From Megasphaera sp. UBA5897 (lineage in GTDB: Bacteria > Bacillota > Negativicutes > Veillonellales > Megasphaeraceae): DNA of 20,472 nt. The notes under the pieces are model-generated. The model had not been told where the DNA came from and searched no databases. It saw only the letters and a program-made list of their open reading frames with translations. Where the stretch lies: NCBI GenBank assembly GCA_002431345.1, contig DJEN01000014.1, positions 1-20,472 on the forward strand, given 5' to 3'. Below are positions 10,001 to 15,382 of this stretch, in pieces. Both the position numbers and the translations under genes were made by a program. Position 1 is the first letter of the stretch. Each line of letters opens with the position of its first letter.

Positions 10001-10510
10001 GAAAGTAATTTACAGAAAATTTTCGATGTTGCTTCTTTGGCAATGCAGCATTCTAATTATCAGTATGTGGCTGCATCGTTATTTCAGGATGCATTACATG
10101 GAAATGGCGAATCTCGTTATTATCCACTCGGTACAGCTGCCTCCAATTTATTACAGGAGCAAAAAACTTTTTTTGATAAAGTGCATGAATTAGGGGAATT
10201 CATTTCTCCAGGTGCAACAAAATACTTTTATACAAGTATTTCTTGCAAAGGAGACGCATTATTAGCATTTGGGCATATAAAAATGGCATTAGCCATAACA
10301 AATAATGGAAATGGAACTTTTAGTGTAGAGGGGCAGGCAAGAGATGTATATAATTTTGAAAGATTAGGCTATCAATATCCGAAGACAGAAATAAAAGAAA
10401 TTATTAAAAGGAACTCTATTTCGGCAATGAATGATGCAGCGTATTTTTTACAAAAAACGGGTAATTTATACCCATATATATATGCTATACAGATAAAGAC
10501 TACTATTTAG
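4007..10510 (+). CDS. CdiA-like two-partner secretion exoprotein (filamentous hemagglutinin family) with variable C-terminal toxin region
   Basis: Encodes 2167 residues. A signal peptide (ILMGLLTVETLAVSA) leads to the TPS secretion domain (about 35-180), with GNPNMVRGSA and the hallmark NPNGI at 142-146. Next come FHA-1 type beta-helix repeats, interrupted at about 538-607 by a Lys/Glu-rich predicted coiled coil. At about 895-1020 lies the conserved module between the two repeat blocks of CdiA/FHA proteins (YLIETDSAF, RLGDGFYEQ, TGRRYLEG, SDIVWLE). FHA-2 hemagglutinin repeats follow to about 1760. A pretoxin-like segment (about 1909-1950: DPVKAQWLSAAIGAGVNAVIGGNAQTG split across it) is followed by about 215 AT-rich residues, the likely exchangeable toxin (CdiA-CT). 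No VENN motif is visible. Its last 100 residues contain RDVYNF but no catalytic set I can assign. The product should be a cell-surface stick delivering its tip on contact; toxicity is inferred. Confidence 0.9.
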   Translation: MKQKTLKRYIKAWILMGLLTVETLAVSAADVSIIPDRQVPAAQQPLVQQTANGIPLVQITAPTAGGVSRNAYEQFNVSQKGAVLNNSYMVSPTKLAGYVQGNPNMVRGSAKVIVNEVTSNRPTQINGFLEVAGPKASVVVANPNGITVNGGGFINTSQAMLTTGRPMYDAGRLSGLHVTDGMVKVEGRGLDASQTDRVAILARAVALNAGIWAQDAHVITGANDVSYTDLQVSAIAGAGKKPSVALDVAAIGGMYANRMYLVGTEKGLGVNVTGTLSAVKSLVLEHNGDLHIRRNTQGSSAVYSEGTMSVHTTGSIRNDQTLASGGDAVIHAEKGLTNTAVIGSGISRDGKVNQPGSLQLQTTTLTNDSAQIVSGGAMQIQAEEITTKAGEISAQGQADLKVTNTLHMDTGKITARKNLSITADTLPLHGLLASDGDTVITTRQDLTNQYSKDTFGDIKAGGTITLRTDGSLYNVKTFESGSNLNIQAAQNADNTGLITANGKTAIQAGYIHNHLTGRIYGDDIALSAASIENRKHAGLEAQLEKEIKKLQDKEKALDAAYMVDVTAYTRGAQEQAYKRNIEEKTKDYDTQLAVVAKLKKQMAAYTSPVIAARRTLEITGTDAILNRAGAMMYSGGIMTLQAGKTVINQGAKMESVGNLSMKAPQITNLNDSFSAKRIGSAWITNPEKIRIDEAGHPERGQVFNKNEFDNFDSGYGAHHRNSAASSYPIDDLTVIRTHSQTSEKQVQTTHAGVIRSGGHMTIDGSLHNDNSQIAAGQTLTVRNGTVTNTATENQKLTVTFGTTQASYTERHSRFHKGKIRKYKGRVFMTPQVEKSNPIPLGIAVYQENTQTRPDSKDITKTIRGHAQKFLDPFSIDSSGTNATPAQWKQTASGLSSSLYKLHPEMTAKYLIETDSAFTNKHKFLSSDYMYEQMKWHPEKVAKRLGDGFYEQSLIREQILSQTGRRYLEGDEDDVAAYKALMDAGVVYAKKTGLVPGVSLSAEQVAGLTSDIVWLEIKTVWVNGQPQDVVYPRVYLRASSNMALQADGSLLSANQMVIQTKQALQNEGILQGKTIRIQAGFINHTGRMLGQDVSLASDTDIQQDGLLTATDRVELKAGRHIAMQASADHLTHQDVLNRTAGIAVTGNHGVLIASAGKDIHLAGAALEALGDKGTVILQAGGDVNLTAQTLAAKKDMTQDGDNYLRTYRQTEIGTAVDAKGGIAIQAGQDIHARAAYLNSDQGTVALTAGRDITLTAGREVTADDYGLKHTASGLLSSTTTTVRTHDQHEGVLGTVMTGEQLQMKANRDTDITAGTLVGQDSTSLSSGRHLRTTSGTQRDETDIYQHVSTSGMMGAGLGMMIGTQKTTDTYQGDFVTQKGTTIASTKGNVRLIAGDTAHLTTTYVLGKDGIDVTGQQIRLDGKTNAVHERQTHEESSSGLTIGLSGPGLHAVKEFRGVVRTAQTRQNKTLQGLELFEGGRELKSSLQRMGTQGAKTIGLHVGIGSQSFKQEHEMDAKTYAGGTLSGGTVKLTADSEQADKGMIHATGETIQGKHITLSAAKNILLDAGKNTQTEKQTYSSQRASVGASFHGGLTGIDASFGAANSTGATTKTSHTGTDAAASHTLTAVSGKDTQLLGSQLSGHTVHLTVGSKLHVESKQDTETYTESNSQAGFSISTGVMNGRLGSTTTQAGLGIGAIDSQYASVINQAGIYAGQGGYTVNVANNTCLQGAVIDSTAAESKNKLTTGMLTMETIENKAEYTVKGGGLSYAHYGDKKTQQEKANTTGLLPSLTPGSKNNASSITTSAVSPGTITTTKETTDISNINRDTRNALNTLANTFDKQKIEERQKLSQLFLKNADMLLHHYNRDGKIDKAVAHGLAAEFAASLAGNSAGSGFYAGFINELLVNKTAEWAGKDPVKAQWLSAAIGAGVNAVIGGNAQTGAIAAQYGMQWNNMYDNDITEGEFKNQNDAYYAMYANCEVELENTAFNDASDTMRMLAAESNLQKIFDVASLAMQHSNYQYVAASLFQDALHGNGESRYYPLGTAASNLLQEQKTFFDKVHELGEFISPGATKYFYTSISCKGDALLAFGHIKMALAITNNGNGTFSVEGQARDVYNFERLGYQYPKTEIKEIIKRNSISAMNDAAYFLQKTGNLYPYIYAIQIKTTI

Positions 10511-10522
10511 GGGAGAATATTT

Positions 10523-10954
10523 ATGAAAAGACGATATGGATGTGTATTTTTAATTATGATTATTGGTAGTTTACTAGGATTCGAAATGCACCAACAATAT
10601 GAATATGGTGACTTACAGCGGTATGAAATTAGTCGAGATAATAATGAAACATGGTTAATTGATAGTGAAACCATGTTTGAAATTGAAAAGGATGCACAAG
10701 GTATAGACTTTGATAAAAATTGTATTTATAGTTATGGGAAAAGTGGTTTTGCGATTATTGACAGAAAAACGCATAGAATTTGTTATTTTTTTGATGACAA
10801 TACATTGCAATTCCGGATGCAAATAATTCGCTTAAAACAAAAAAATACAGATGATTATATTGCAATTAAAAATATATCTCAACTATCATCCAAGGAAAAG
10901 GTTATATATGAAAAAATAAAAACAGAAGAAAATAAACATAAATGGTGTTGGTAA
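10523..10954 (+). CDS. Candidate CdiI immunity protein, N-terminally membrane-anchored
   Basis: Encodes 143 residues, 12 bp after the exoprotein stop; its ribosome site GGGGAG overlaps that stop, so the two are translationally close. The N-terminus is a basic MKRRYG followed by one hydrophobic segment (CVFLIMIIGSLLGF), then about 120 polar residues rich in Asp, Lys and Ile, ending KWCW. By the positive-inside rule the bulk of the protein would lie outside the cytoplasmic membrane. Position directly after a CdiA-type gene, small size and AT-rich coding like that of the toxin region are the marks of a cognate immunity gene. I see no known immunity family. A periplasmic-facing immunity domain would suggest that the toxin acts in the periplasm or on the membrane; this is inference. 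Confidence 0.7.
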   Translation: MKRRYGCVFLIMIIGSLLGFEMHQQYEYGDLQRYEISRDNNETWLIDSETMFEIEKDAQGIDFDKNCIYSYGKSGFAIIDRKTHRICYFFDDNTLQFRMQIIRLKQKNTDDYIAIKNISQLSSKEKVIYEKIKTEENKHKWCW

Positions 10955-11118
10955 GAAAACTCAAATATAAACGAGATTTTATAATAGGCATAAATTACAA
11001 TGGCGAGTTGAACATCCTATTAAATATAGTGGTTAAACAAAATTTATCCCTAAGTGAGGTATTTTGCTTGATTGACAATTAATAAGTACAGGAAAGAGCT
11101 TTTTTATGTCTATGCAAT

Positions 11119-11181
11119 AAGTTGCATATAGAAAGCAAAGAAGATACAGAAACGTATACAGAAAACAATTCGCAAACCGGA
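11119..11181 (+). repeat. Displaced fragment of the exoprotein gene (duplicate of 8954-9016)
   Basis: This 63-bp stretch matches 8954-9016 of the CdiA-like gene at 57 of 63 positions by hand alignment, with no gap. In frame it would encode KLHIESKEDTETYTENNSQ, against KLHVESKQDTETYTESNSQ in the exoprotein. It stands alone between the first immunity candidate and an orphan toxin-like frame, and has no start. It marks the remains of a second exoprotein 3' end, and offers a short region of homology for recombination. The downstream frame at 11201 is offset relative to it. Confidence 0.85.
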
Positions 11182-11200
11182 GACAGGAGATTACTATTCT

Positions 11201-11536
11201 ATGCAAATATCTTTGGGTGGAGGCGTGAAAGCCGGTTCGGTAGGTTGTATTGTGGATAGAGAGGGCAATGTATATGCAACACTGGCATTTGCTCCAGGTG
11301 TATCAATAGGTGTCCCGCTCATAACTGGTTTTGGAGTTGTTAGTGATAAAAGCAAAGGCTATATAAAGGAGATATCTGGTTGGAGTAGTACCGTAACTGC
11401 TTTAGGAGGTATTGGAGGAACTGTTGGTATTACATCGGAGGGAAATATTATTGGGGAAATGGCTGCAAGTGGTTCAGCAGGTATTTCGGCGAATATTGGG
11501 TATACATGGTTTGTGGGAAATGTGTATAAGAGGTAA
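11201..11536 (+). CDS. Orphan Gly-rich toxin-like C-terminal domain (candidate orphan CdiA-CT)
   Basis: Encodes 111 residues from ATG 11201; the same frame is open a little further upstream (TGDYYS before the Met). AGGAG lies 11 bases before the ATG, so stand-alone translation is possible but not required. The sequence is a hydrophobic, Gly/Ser/Val-rich beta-type domain: SLGGGVKAGSVGCIVDREG, then NVYATLAFAPGVSIGVP, then GISANIGYTWFVG at the end. Short glycine-rich domains with a GNVY-like motif occur at the C-termini of polymorphic toxins (Rhs, CdiA); that resemblance is from memory and function is unknown. The displaced exoprotein fragment before it and the immunity-like gene six bases after it support an orphan toxin-immunity cassette. 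It might also be a non-functional 3' remnant. Confidence 0.5.
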   Translation: MQISLGGGVKAGSVGCIVDREGNVYATLAFAPGVSIGVPLITGFGVVSDKSKGYIKEISGWSSTVTALGGIGGTVGITSEGNIIGEMAASGSAGISANIGYTWFVGNVYKR

Positions 11537-11541
11537 TAAGA

Positions 11542-12015
11542 GTGAAAAAATTAAAGAGAATAAAAGATAGAATAATTACAGTGTGGATTGTTCTTCAAAT
11601 GTCCGCATTTGGAGTATGGGTAATTGGCGGGAATTTATATAATTTTTTAGCAAAAGATCAAATTCAATATAATATTAATCAACTGGAAATGGTATTGCAT
11701 TCGATTACCCCATTGCAAGGATATACCGTTGATGATGTATCTTTGGTGCCTAGAAATGCATTGATAGCTAAAGCTGTTTGTACCAATATCATTCCGAAAT
11801 ATGCGGACAATACACCGGAGAAGACAGAACAAGATTTTAAATCTTATTTTCTTAATCAAGGATGGAAAATAATTGATGAGCGTCACAAACCATCCGTACA
11901 TATTCAATTTACAGATAAAACGTATATTGTTACATTAGATTTGACATCTCCTAAAGAAAATAAATGGAGAATAATAGTTGCGCATAATACTTTTTTTGAA
12001 AGATATAGTTTGTAA
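11542..12015 (+). CDS. Candidate second immunity protein, membrane-anchored
   Basis: Encodes 157 residues from GTG 11542, five bases after the stop of the orphan toxin-like frame, with AAGAGG (11528-11533) inside that frame as ribosome site. A basic N-terminus (MKKLKRIKDR) precedes one hydrophobic segment (ITVWIVLQMSAFGVWVIGG). The remaining ~125 residues form a mixed domain including FKSYFLNQGWKIID and VHIQFTDKTYIVTLDL, a beta-alpha pattern seen in small periplasmic lipoprotein-like folds. No family is recognised. The topology mirrors that of the first immunity candidate (10523-10954): one anchor with the domain predicted outside the membrane. Coupling to the orphan frame makes an immunity role likely, by context only. 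Confidence 0.6.
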   Translation: MKKLKRIKDRIITVWIVLQMSAFGVWVIGGNLYNFLAKDQIQYNINQLEMVLHSITPLQGYTVDDVSLVPRNALIAKAVCTNIIPKYADNTPEKTEQDFKSYFLNQGWKIIDERHKPSVHIQFTDKTYIVTLDLTSPKENKWRIIVAHNTFFERYSL

Positions 12016-12336
12016 TTAGTCGGATGTTTCGTTTTTTTTGTTTGGGCAGTTGCGTGTAGGTAATTATATATGAAATTGTAGCACGTTATAACTTTTACGC
12101 GGTTTCAGGATTTAACGAAAACACGTAAAAGTTATAACGTGCTAAATGCTTTAGATAAGATTATTTTTTCTCAGGTATTATGCGCAAGGGTGCTGGGACG
12201 TGAATTCCAATGGAACGGAAGATGAATGCACTTAATAGAAGGTAGCGGATATCAACATCTTATGCAGAATCTAACTTCAAGGAACTTCTTCATAAAAATC
12301 TCGCAATAACTTGACATTATCATATGTACCAATATC
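12016..12336. other. Intergenic region without a gene
   Basis: No frame with a ribosome binding site is visible on either strand. It contains a T-run (T8 near 12031-12040) just after the last immunity candidate and the long inverted repeat at 12079-12144. The rest (12150-12336) is unassigned AT-rich sequence that ends at the autotransporter promoter. Confidence 0.5.
12079..12144. repeat. Perfect 21-bp inverted repeat
   Basis: Arms 12079-12099 and 12124-12144 are exact reverse complements with a 24-nt spacer. There is no T-run directly after the right arm; the nearest (ATTTTTTC) begins some 16 bases later. It could act as a terminator for the CDI locus, or it may be a protein-binding or mobile-element palindrome. 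Confidence 0.8.
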
Positions 12337-12365
12337 TTGTTAATCTGAGAAAAGTATGCTATACT
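12337..12365 (+). promoter_or_regulatory. Sigma-70/A-type promoter of the autotransporter locus
   Basis: TTGTTA (12337-12342) and TATACT (12360-12365) are separated by exactly 17 bp. The transcript would have a leader of roughly 150-175 nt before the autotransporter start codons at 12528 and 12549. Confidence 0.55.
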
Positions 12366-12548
12366 CAATACAGAAAGTTAAAAAATTAAAAATTTTCTCG
12401 TAATTATTTTGAAAAAATCAATGATACCATAAAAATTATGAATGACTGACGAGATATTTCGGCAGCATACTTTGACATAGAAATTATACACAAAGCGTGT
12501 TTTTATGTATCAGGGATTTGGGAGTGTATGAAGAAAGGTCGTGCAGAG

Positions 12549-12641
12549 ATGAATCAGAAGAAAAGCCGTGCAATGTTGGCAGTAGCAGCGATGTGTGCTA
12601 TTAGTCTAGGGGGGGGCATCGCGTATATGCAGATGATGTAA
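12549..12641 (+). CDS. Autotransporter signal-peptide ORF, phase-OFF form
   Basis: From ATG 12549 (ATG 12528 in the same frame is an alternative) the frame encodes a signal peptide, MNQKKSRAMLAVAAMCAISL, then runs into eight G (12609-12616) and ends at TAA 12639-12641 after 30 codons. The natural continuation is in another frame: after the G run that frame reads HRVYADDVMYRN, giving a proper signal peptidase site (VYA, then DD). With nine or six G the two join into one protein; with eight the message is cut; with seven it stops at a TGA a few codons later. The stop overlaps ATG 12641 as TAATG, so reinitiation could make a passenger lacking its signal peptide. Confidence 0.75.
   Translation: MNQKKSRAMLAVAAMCAISLGGGIAYMQMM
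12609..12616. repeat. Homopolymeric G8 tract, candidate phase-variation switch
   Basis: Eight consecutive G within the signal-peptide coding part of the autotransporter. The signal-peptide frame before it and the passenger frame after it differ by one base, and one more G would connect them. This is the longest G run that I noticed in the window. Confidence 0.85.
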
Positions 12642-14047
12642 TGTATCGCAATGCGGAAACGATTACAGATGAAGGTACGTATAATTTTAAAGCCGGAGAG
12701 TATAATGATCGGCTAGTATACTTTGAAAGTAACAATTTTTCTAATAACAAGAACATTACTGTCAATATTGAAAAAAACGATACATTAACGATTAATCGTA
12801 CAGGCCAAGGGGCACTAATTGATGTGTGTAATGGTGATGACAGACCCGATAAAAGTAGAGTTAATGGAAACATAACGATTAATGGTAATTTACAATTGAA
12901 TATGGATTGTGAAAATGAAGGATTTAGAAATGATGTTAGAGCCATTAATTTATTAAATAATAACGATAATTTTGAAGTTAATGGTAATACAAAAATTCAC
13001 ATTATTAATGTGAAAACAACAGCACCTACTTATTATGTAGAAGGTGTCAGAGCGTTTAGTGGGACTATGAAGTACAATGGTAATTTTACTATTGATAAAA
13101 TTGATGCAGGCAATATAGGTGCGAATGGTACTCATGGTGAAGTATTTGGAGTGTATAGTACAACAACCGGAGGATTGAATGAAAATGAATTCAATCCCGG
13201 CGGTTTTAATAGTCATATTATTTTGGGTAAAGATAATACAAATGAGATCACAATCCAAAATATAAATGCGGCATCAGAAAGTGGCCGTTTAAGTGTTATC
13301 GGTATTGTCAGTGAAGGAAAAAATAGTGTTGTAGATGTCAATGGCAAATTAGTTATTAGTAATTTACAAGGTACGTCAAATAATGATCATGTTGAAACGA
13401 TGGCATTAGTTGCCAATAATAAAGGGGTTATTAATGTTAATGGAGATGTAACGATTGACAATCTTAAAGGTACTGGCAAGACGAATGAGGTTGTTGCCCT
13501 GCAGACGTATGATGGTGGTGCTATTCATGTAAACCAAGCAATGGATTTGAATAAAGTAATTCGAATTACAGGTGATATTGATGGCGGTGACCGTGATGCA
13601 GATGTGATTACGTTGAATTTGCTCAACAAAGACTCTTTTATTAAAGGTGCTAGCTTGGGAAATGTGAAATTAGAGTTGTCTAATGGTGCCACTTGGTATG
13701 TGAAAGATAGACACGAAGTAAATGATACTGAGTACGACGCTGATAAGGCAAATAGCTATATTGACTCTTTAAGCGGCAATCATGGTGTCATACAAATGGA
13801 TATAGACGCAGGCAAGAATAGCGGCAATCCCCATTTATTCATAGGAGAATTAGACGGTACACATACGTTACAGTTAAACAACATTGGTAGTACAACGGAT
13901 GGAGCTGCTGGAAATGTATTGGCTAGTGTGGCATCAGGTGATGGCAAATTTACAGCACCTGCTTCGGAAGGCGGTTTGTATTGGACAACGTATGAGTTGG
14001 GAACGCAGGATAGTGGTGAAACAGGGTATCATACAGATTGGTATTAA
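12641..14047 (+). pseudogene. Autotransporter passenger domain (out of frame with its signal peptide)
   Basis: Open frame of 468 codons, the passenger of a type Va autotransporter. It is rich in Asn, Asp, Gly, Ile and Val in a repeating pattern (for example NITINGNLQLN, GVINVNGDVTIDNLKG, GAIHVNQAMDLNKV), as in right-handed beta-helix passengers of AidA/pertactin-type proteins. Its DNA is visibly more AT-rich than the barrel part after 14050, which suggests that the passenger was exchanged. The 5' end lacks a signal peptide in its own frame because of the G8 tract. The 3' end stops at TAA 14045-14047, but the same frame continues with KKAEKTPVNPETPEEPARP, a linker leading into the barrel. A T to A change in a Leu TTA codon would explain the stop. 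Without both breaks the protein from ATG 12549 would have about 823 residues. Confidence 0.8.
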
Positions 14048-15019
14048 AAAAAGGCAGAAAAAACGCCTGTAAATCCCGAAACTCCGGAAGAACCGGCAAG
14101 ACCGACGACTTCTGTCAGCACATTACTTTCAACGGTAACGTCTGGTTATGATACATGGCGTAATGATATGGATACACTCAATGAACGCATGGGTGAACTG
14201 CGTATGAGTGGCGCCAATACAGACGGCATATGGATACGCACTAAAGGCAGTCAGTTTGGCAGACATGGTGGGAATGGTGATTATACCAACCAGCAGCATA
14301 CGTATCAGTTGGGCTATGATACCGTAACGCAGCAGAATGAAAAACAGACGACCTATACCGGCGCGGTATTAGAATACGGCAAAGGCTCGCTGTCTTTTGC
14401 CAGCGGCACCGGCACGATGAGGAGCTTTGGCTTGGGTCTGTATCAGACACGGCTGCGTCAAAGCGGTCACTATTTGGATTTGGTGTATAAGTTTGATAAA
14501 TACAAAAATGATTTTCATGTAGCCGATACGGCAGGCAATCCCATTAGCGGCAAATACGGCAACAACGCCATGTCGGTCAGCGCAGAATACGGTCGTAAAA
14601 ATCCACTGAATCATGGCTGGTATGTAGAACCTCGGAGTGAATTGACGCTGGGCTATATGTGGGGCAATACCTTTACGACATCCAACAACATCCGGGTAGA
14701 ACAAAAAAATATGCCTGCACTGGTAGGCCGTTTAGGCGTCAATGTAGGTCGTGATATAGGCGATAGAGCGACATTCTATGTCAAAGCAAGCATCAACCAT
14801 GATTTTCTTGGTAACTACGATGTACGCATGACCGATTTGTCTACCGGTGATCGGATGAACGTCAGCGATCGCTTCGGCAGCAGCTGGTTTGACTATGGTA
14901 CAGGCTTTACCGTTAAAACGAGCAAAGACAGTTACTTGTATTTTGACATAGAACGAGCTGTTGGCGGCGAATACAAGAAGCATTGGGATTGGAATGCCGG
15001 CATGCGCTGGAGTTTCTAG
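14048..15019 (+). pseudogene. Autotransporter beta-barrel domain (separated from the passenger by one stop)
   Basis: The same frame as the passenger resumes after TAA 14045-14047: a Pro/Glu linker, an alpha-helical plug region (STLLSTVTSGYDTWRNDMD, then TLNERMGELRM) and a 12-stranded type barrel with alternating aromatic residues. Typical autotransporter features are GIWIRTKGSQFG at the start of the barrel, an EPRSELTLGYMWG strand, and the end WDWNAGMRWSF with terminal Phe. The barrel inserts in the outer membrane and brings the passenger to the surface. An internal ATG at 14168 has no good ribosome site, so independent expression is unlikely. Base composition is like that of the housekeeping genes, unlike the passenger. 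No terminator is clear between it and the T-box promoter at 15099. Confidence 0.85.
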
Positions 15020-15098
15020 ATGCAAAGATGCAATGCCTTTTGAGAGAAGTAAGAACAACATGCTGCAGACGGTTTTGCTGTGGTGATGTAAACAATCC

Positions 15099-15127
15099 TT
15101 GCTCTTTTTCGTTGTTTATGCTATGAT
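15099..15127 (+). promoter_or_regulatory. Promoter of the glyQS operon
   Basis: TATGAT (15122-15127) is a good -10 box. The -35 hexamer TTGCTC (15099-15104) is weak, with a 17-bp spacer. It lies just upstream of the T-box leader. Confidence 0.4.
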
Positions 15128-15131
15128 AAGG

Positions 15132-15360
15132 GGCATGAAGCAAGGCGATGCAGGAGAAGAGTAGGCATACCAATAGCGAGACAGGGAAGGTGAAAGCCTG
15201 TCGTTGATGCTGAAGGCGCTCCGAAGGCCGCAGCCGGAAGTCCCCGAGAGGAGATGCGTATGGCTGATGAATGAAGCGGGTCTGTAGACCAACCAGGGTG
15301 GAACCGCGGGTAAGTATACTCGTCCCTGTAACATTATCATGATGTTACAGGGACTTTTTG
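15132..15360 (+). promoter_or_regulatory. T-box riboswitch leader (glycine)
   Basis: Carries the canonical T-box sequence AGGGTGGAACCGCGG at 15295-15309, preceded by a GA-rich stem I (GAGAAGAG, apical region GGTGAAAGCC) and followed by the terminator at 15322-15359. Uncharged tRNA binds the specifier codon and the T-box bulge, stabilising the antiterminator. GGC in CTGAAGGCGCTCC (15215-15217) is the likely glycine specifier, by position and because the gene downstream is glycyl-tRNA synthetase; another GGC lies at 15226-15228. The specifier choice is inference. Confidence 0.93.
15322..15359 (+). terminator. T-box terminator hairpin
   Basis: A perfect 13-bp stem (15322-15334 with 15342-15354), 7-nt loop, then five T. 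Its left arm overlaps the bases that pair with the T-box in the antiterminator, so the two structures exclude each other. Confidence 0.92.
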
Positions 15361-15382
15361 TATTATTAGGAGGGAAACACAG

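Noticed and set aside
10230..10510. Assignment of the exoprotein C-terminus as a colicin M-type lipid II hydrolase
   Set aside because: Only a D-x-Y-N-F string resembles the active-site motif; the following His-Arg pair is missing (Tyr-Gln at those positions), so no activity is assigned.
14168..15019. Barrel as an independent gene starting at ATG 14168
   Set aside because: No ribosome site precedes this ATG and the frame is open back to the TAA at 14045, joining the passenger; it is the 3' part of the same autotransporter.
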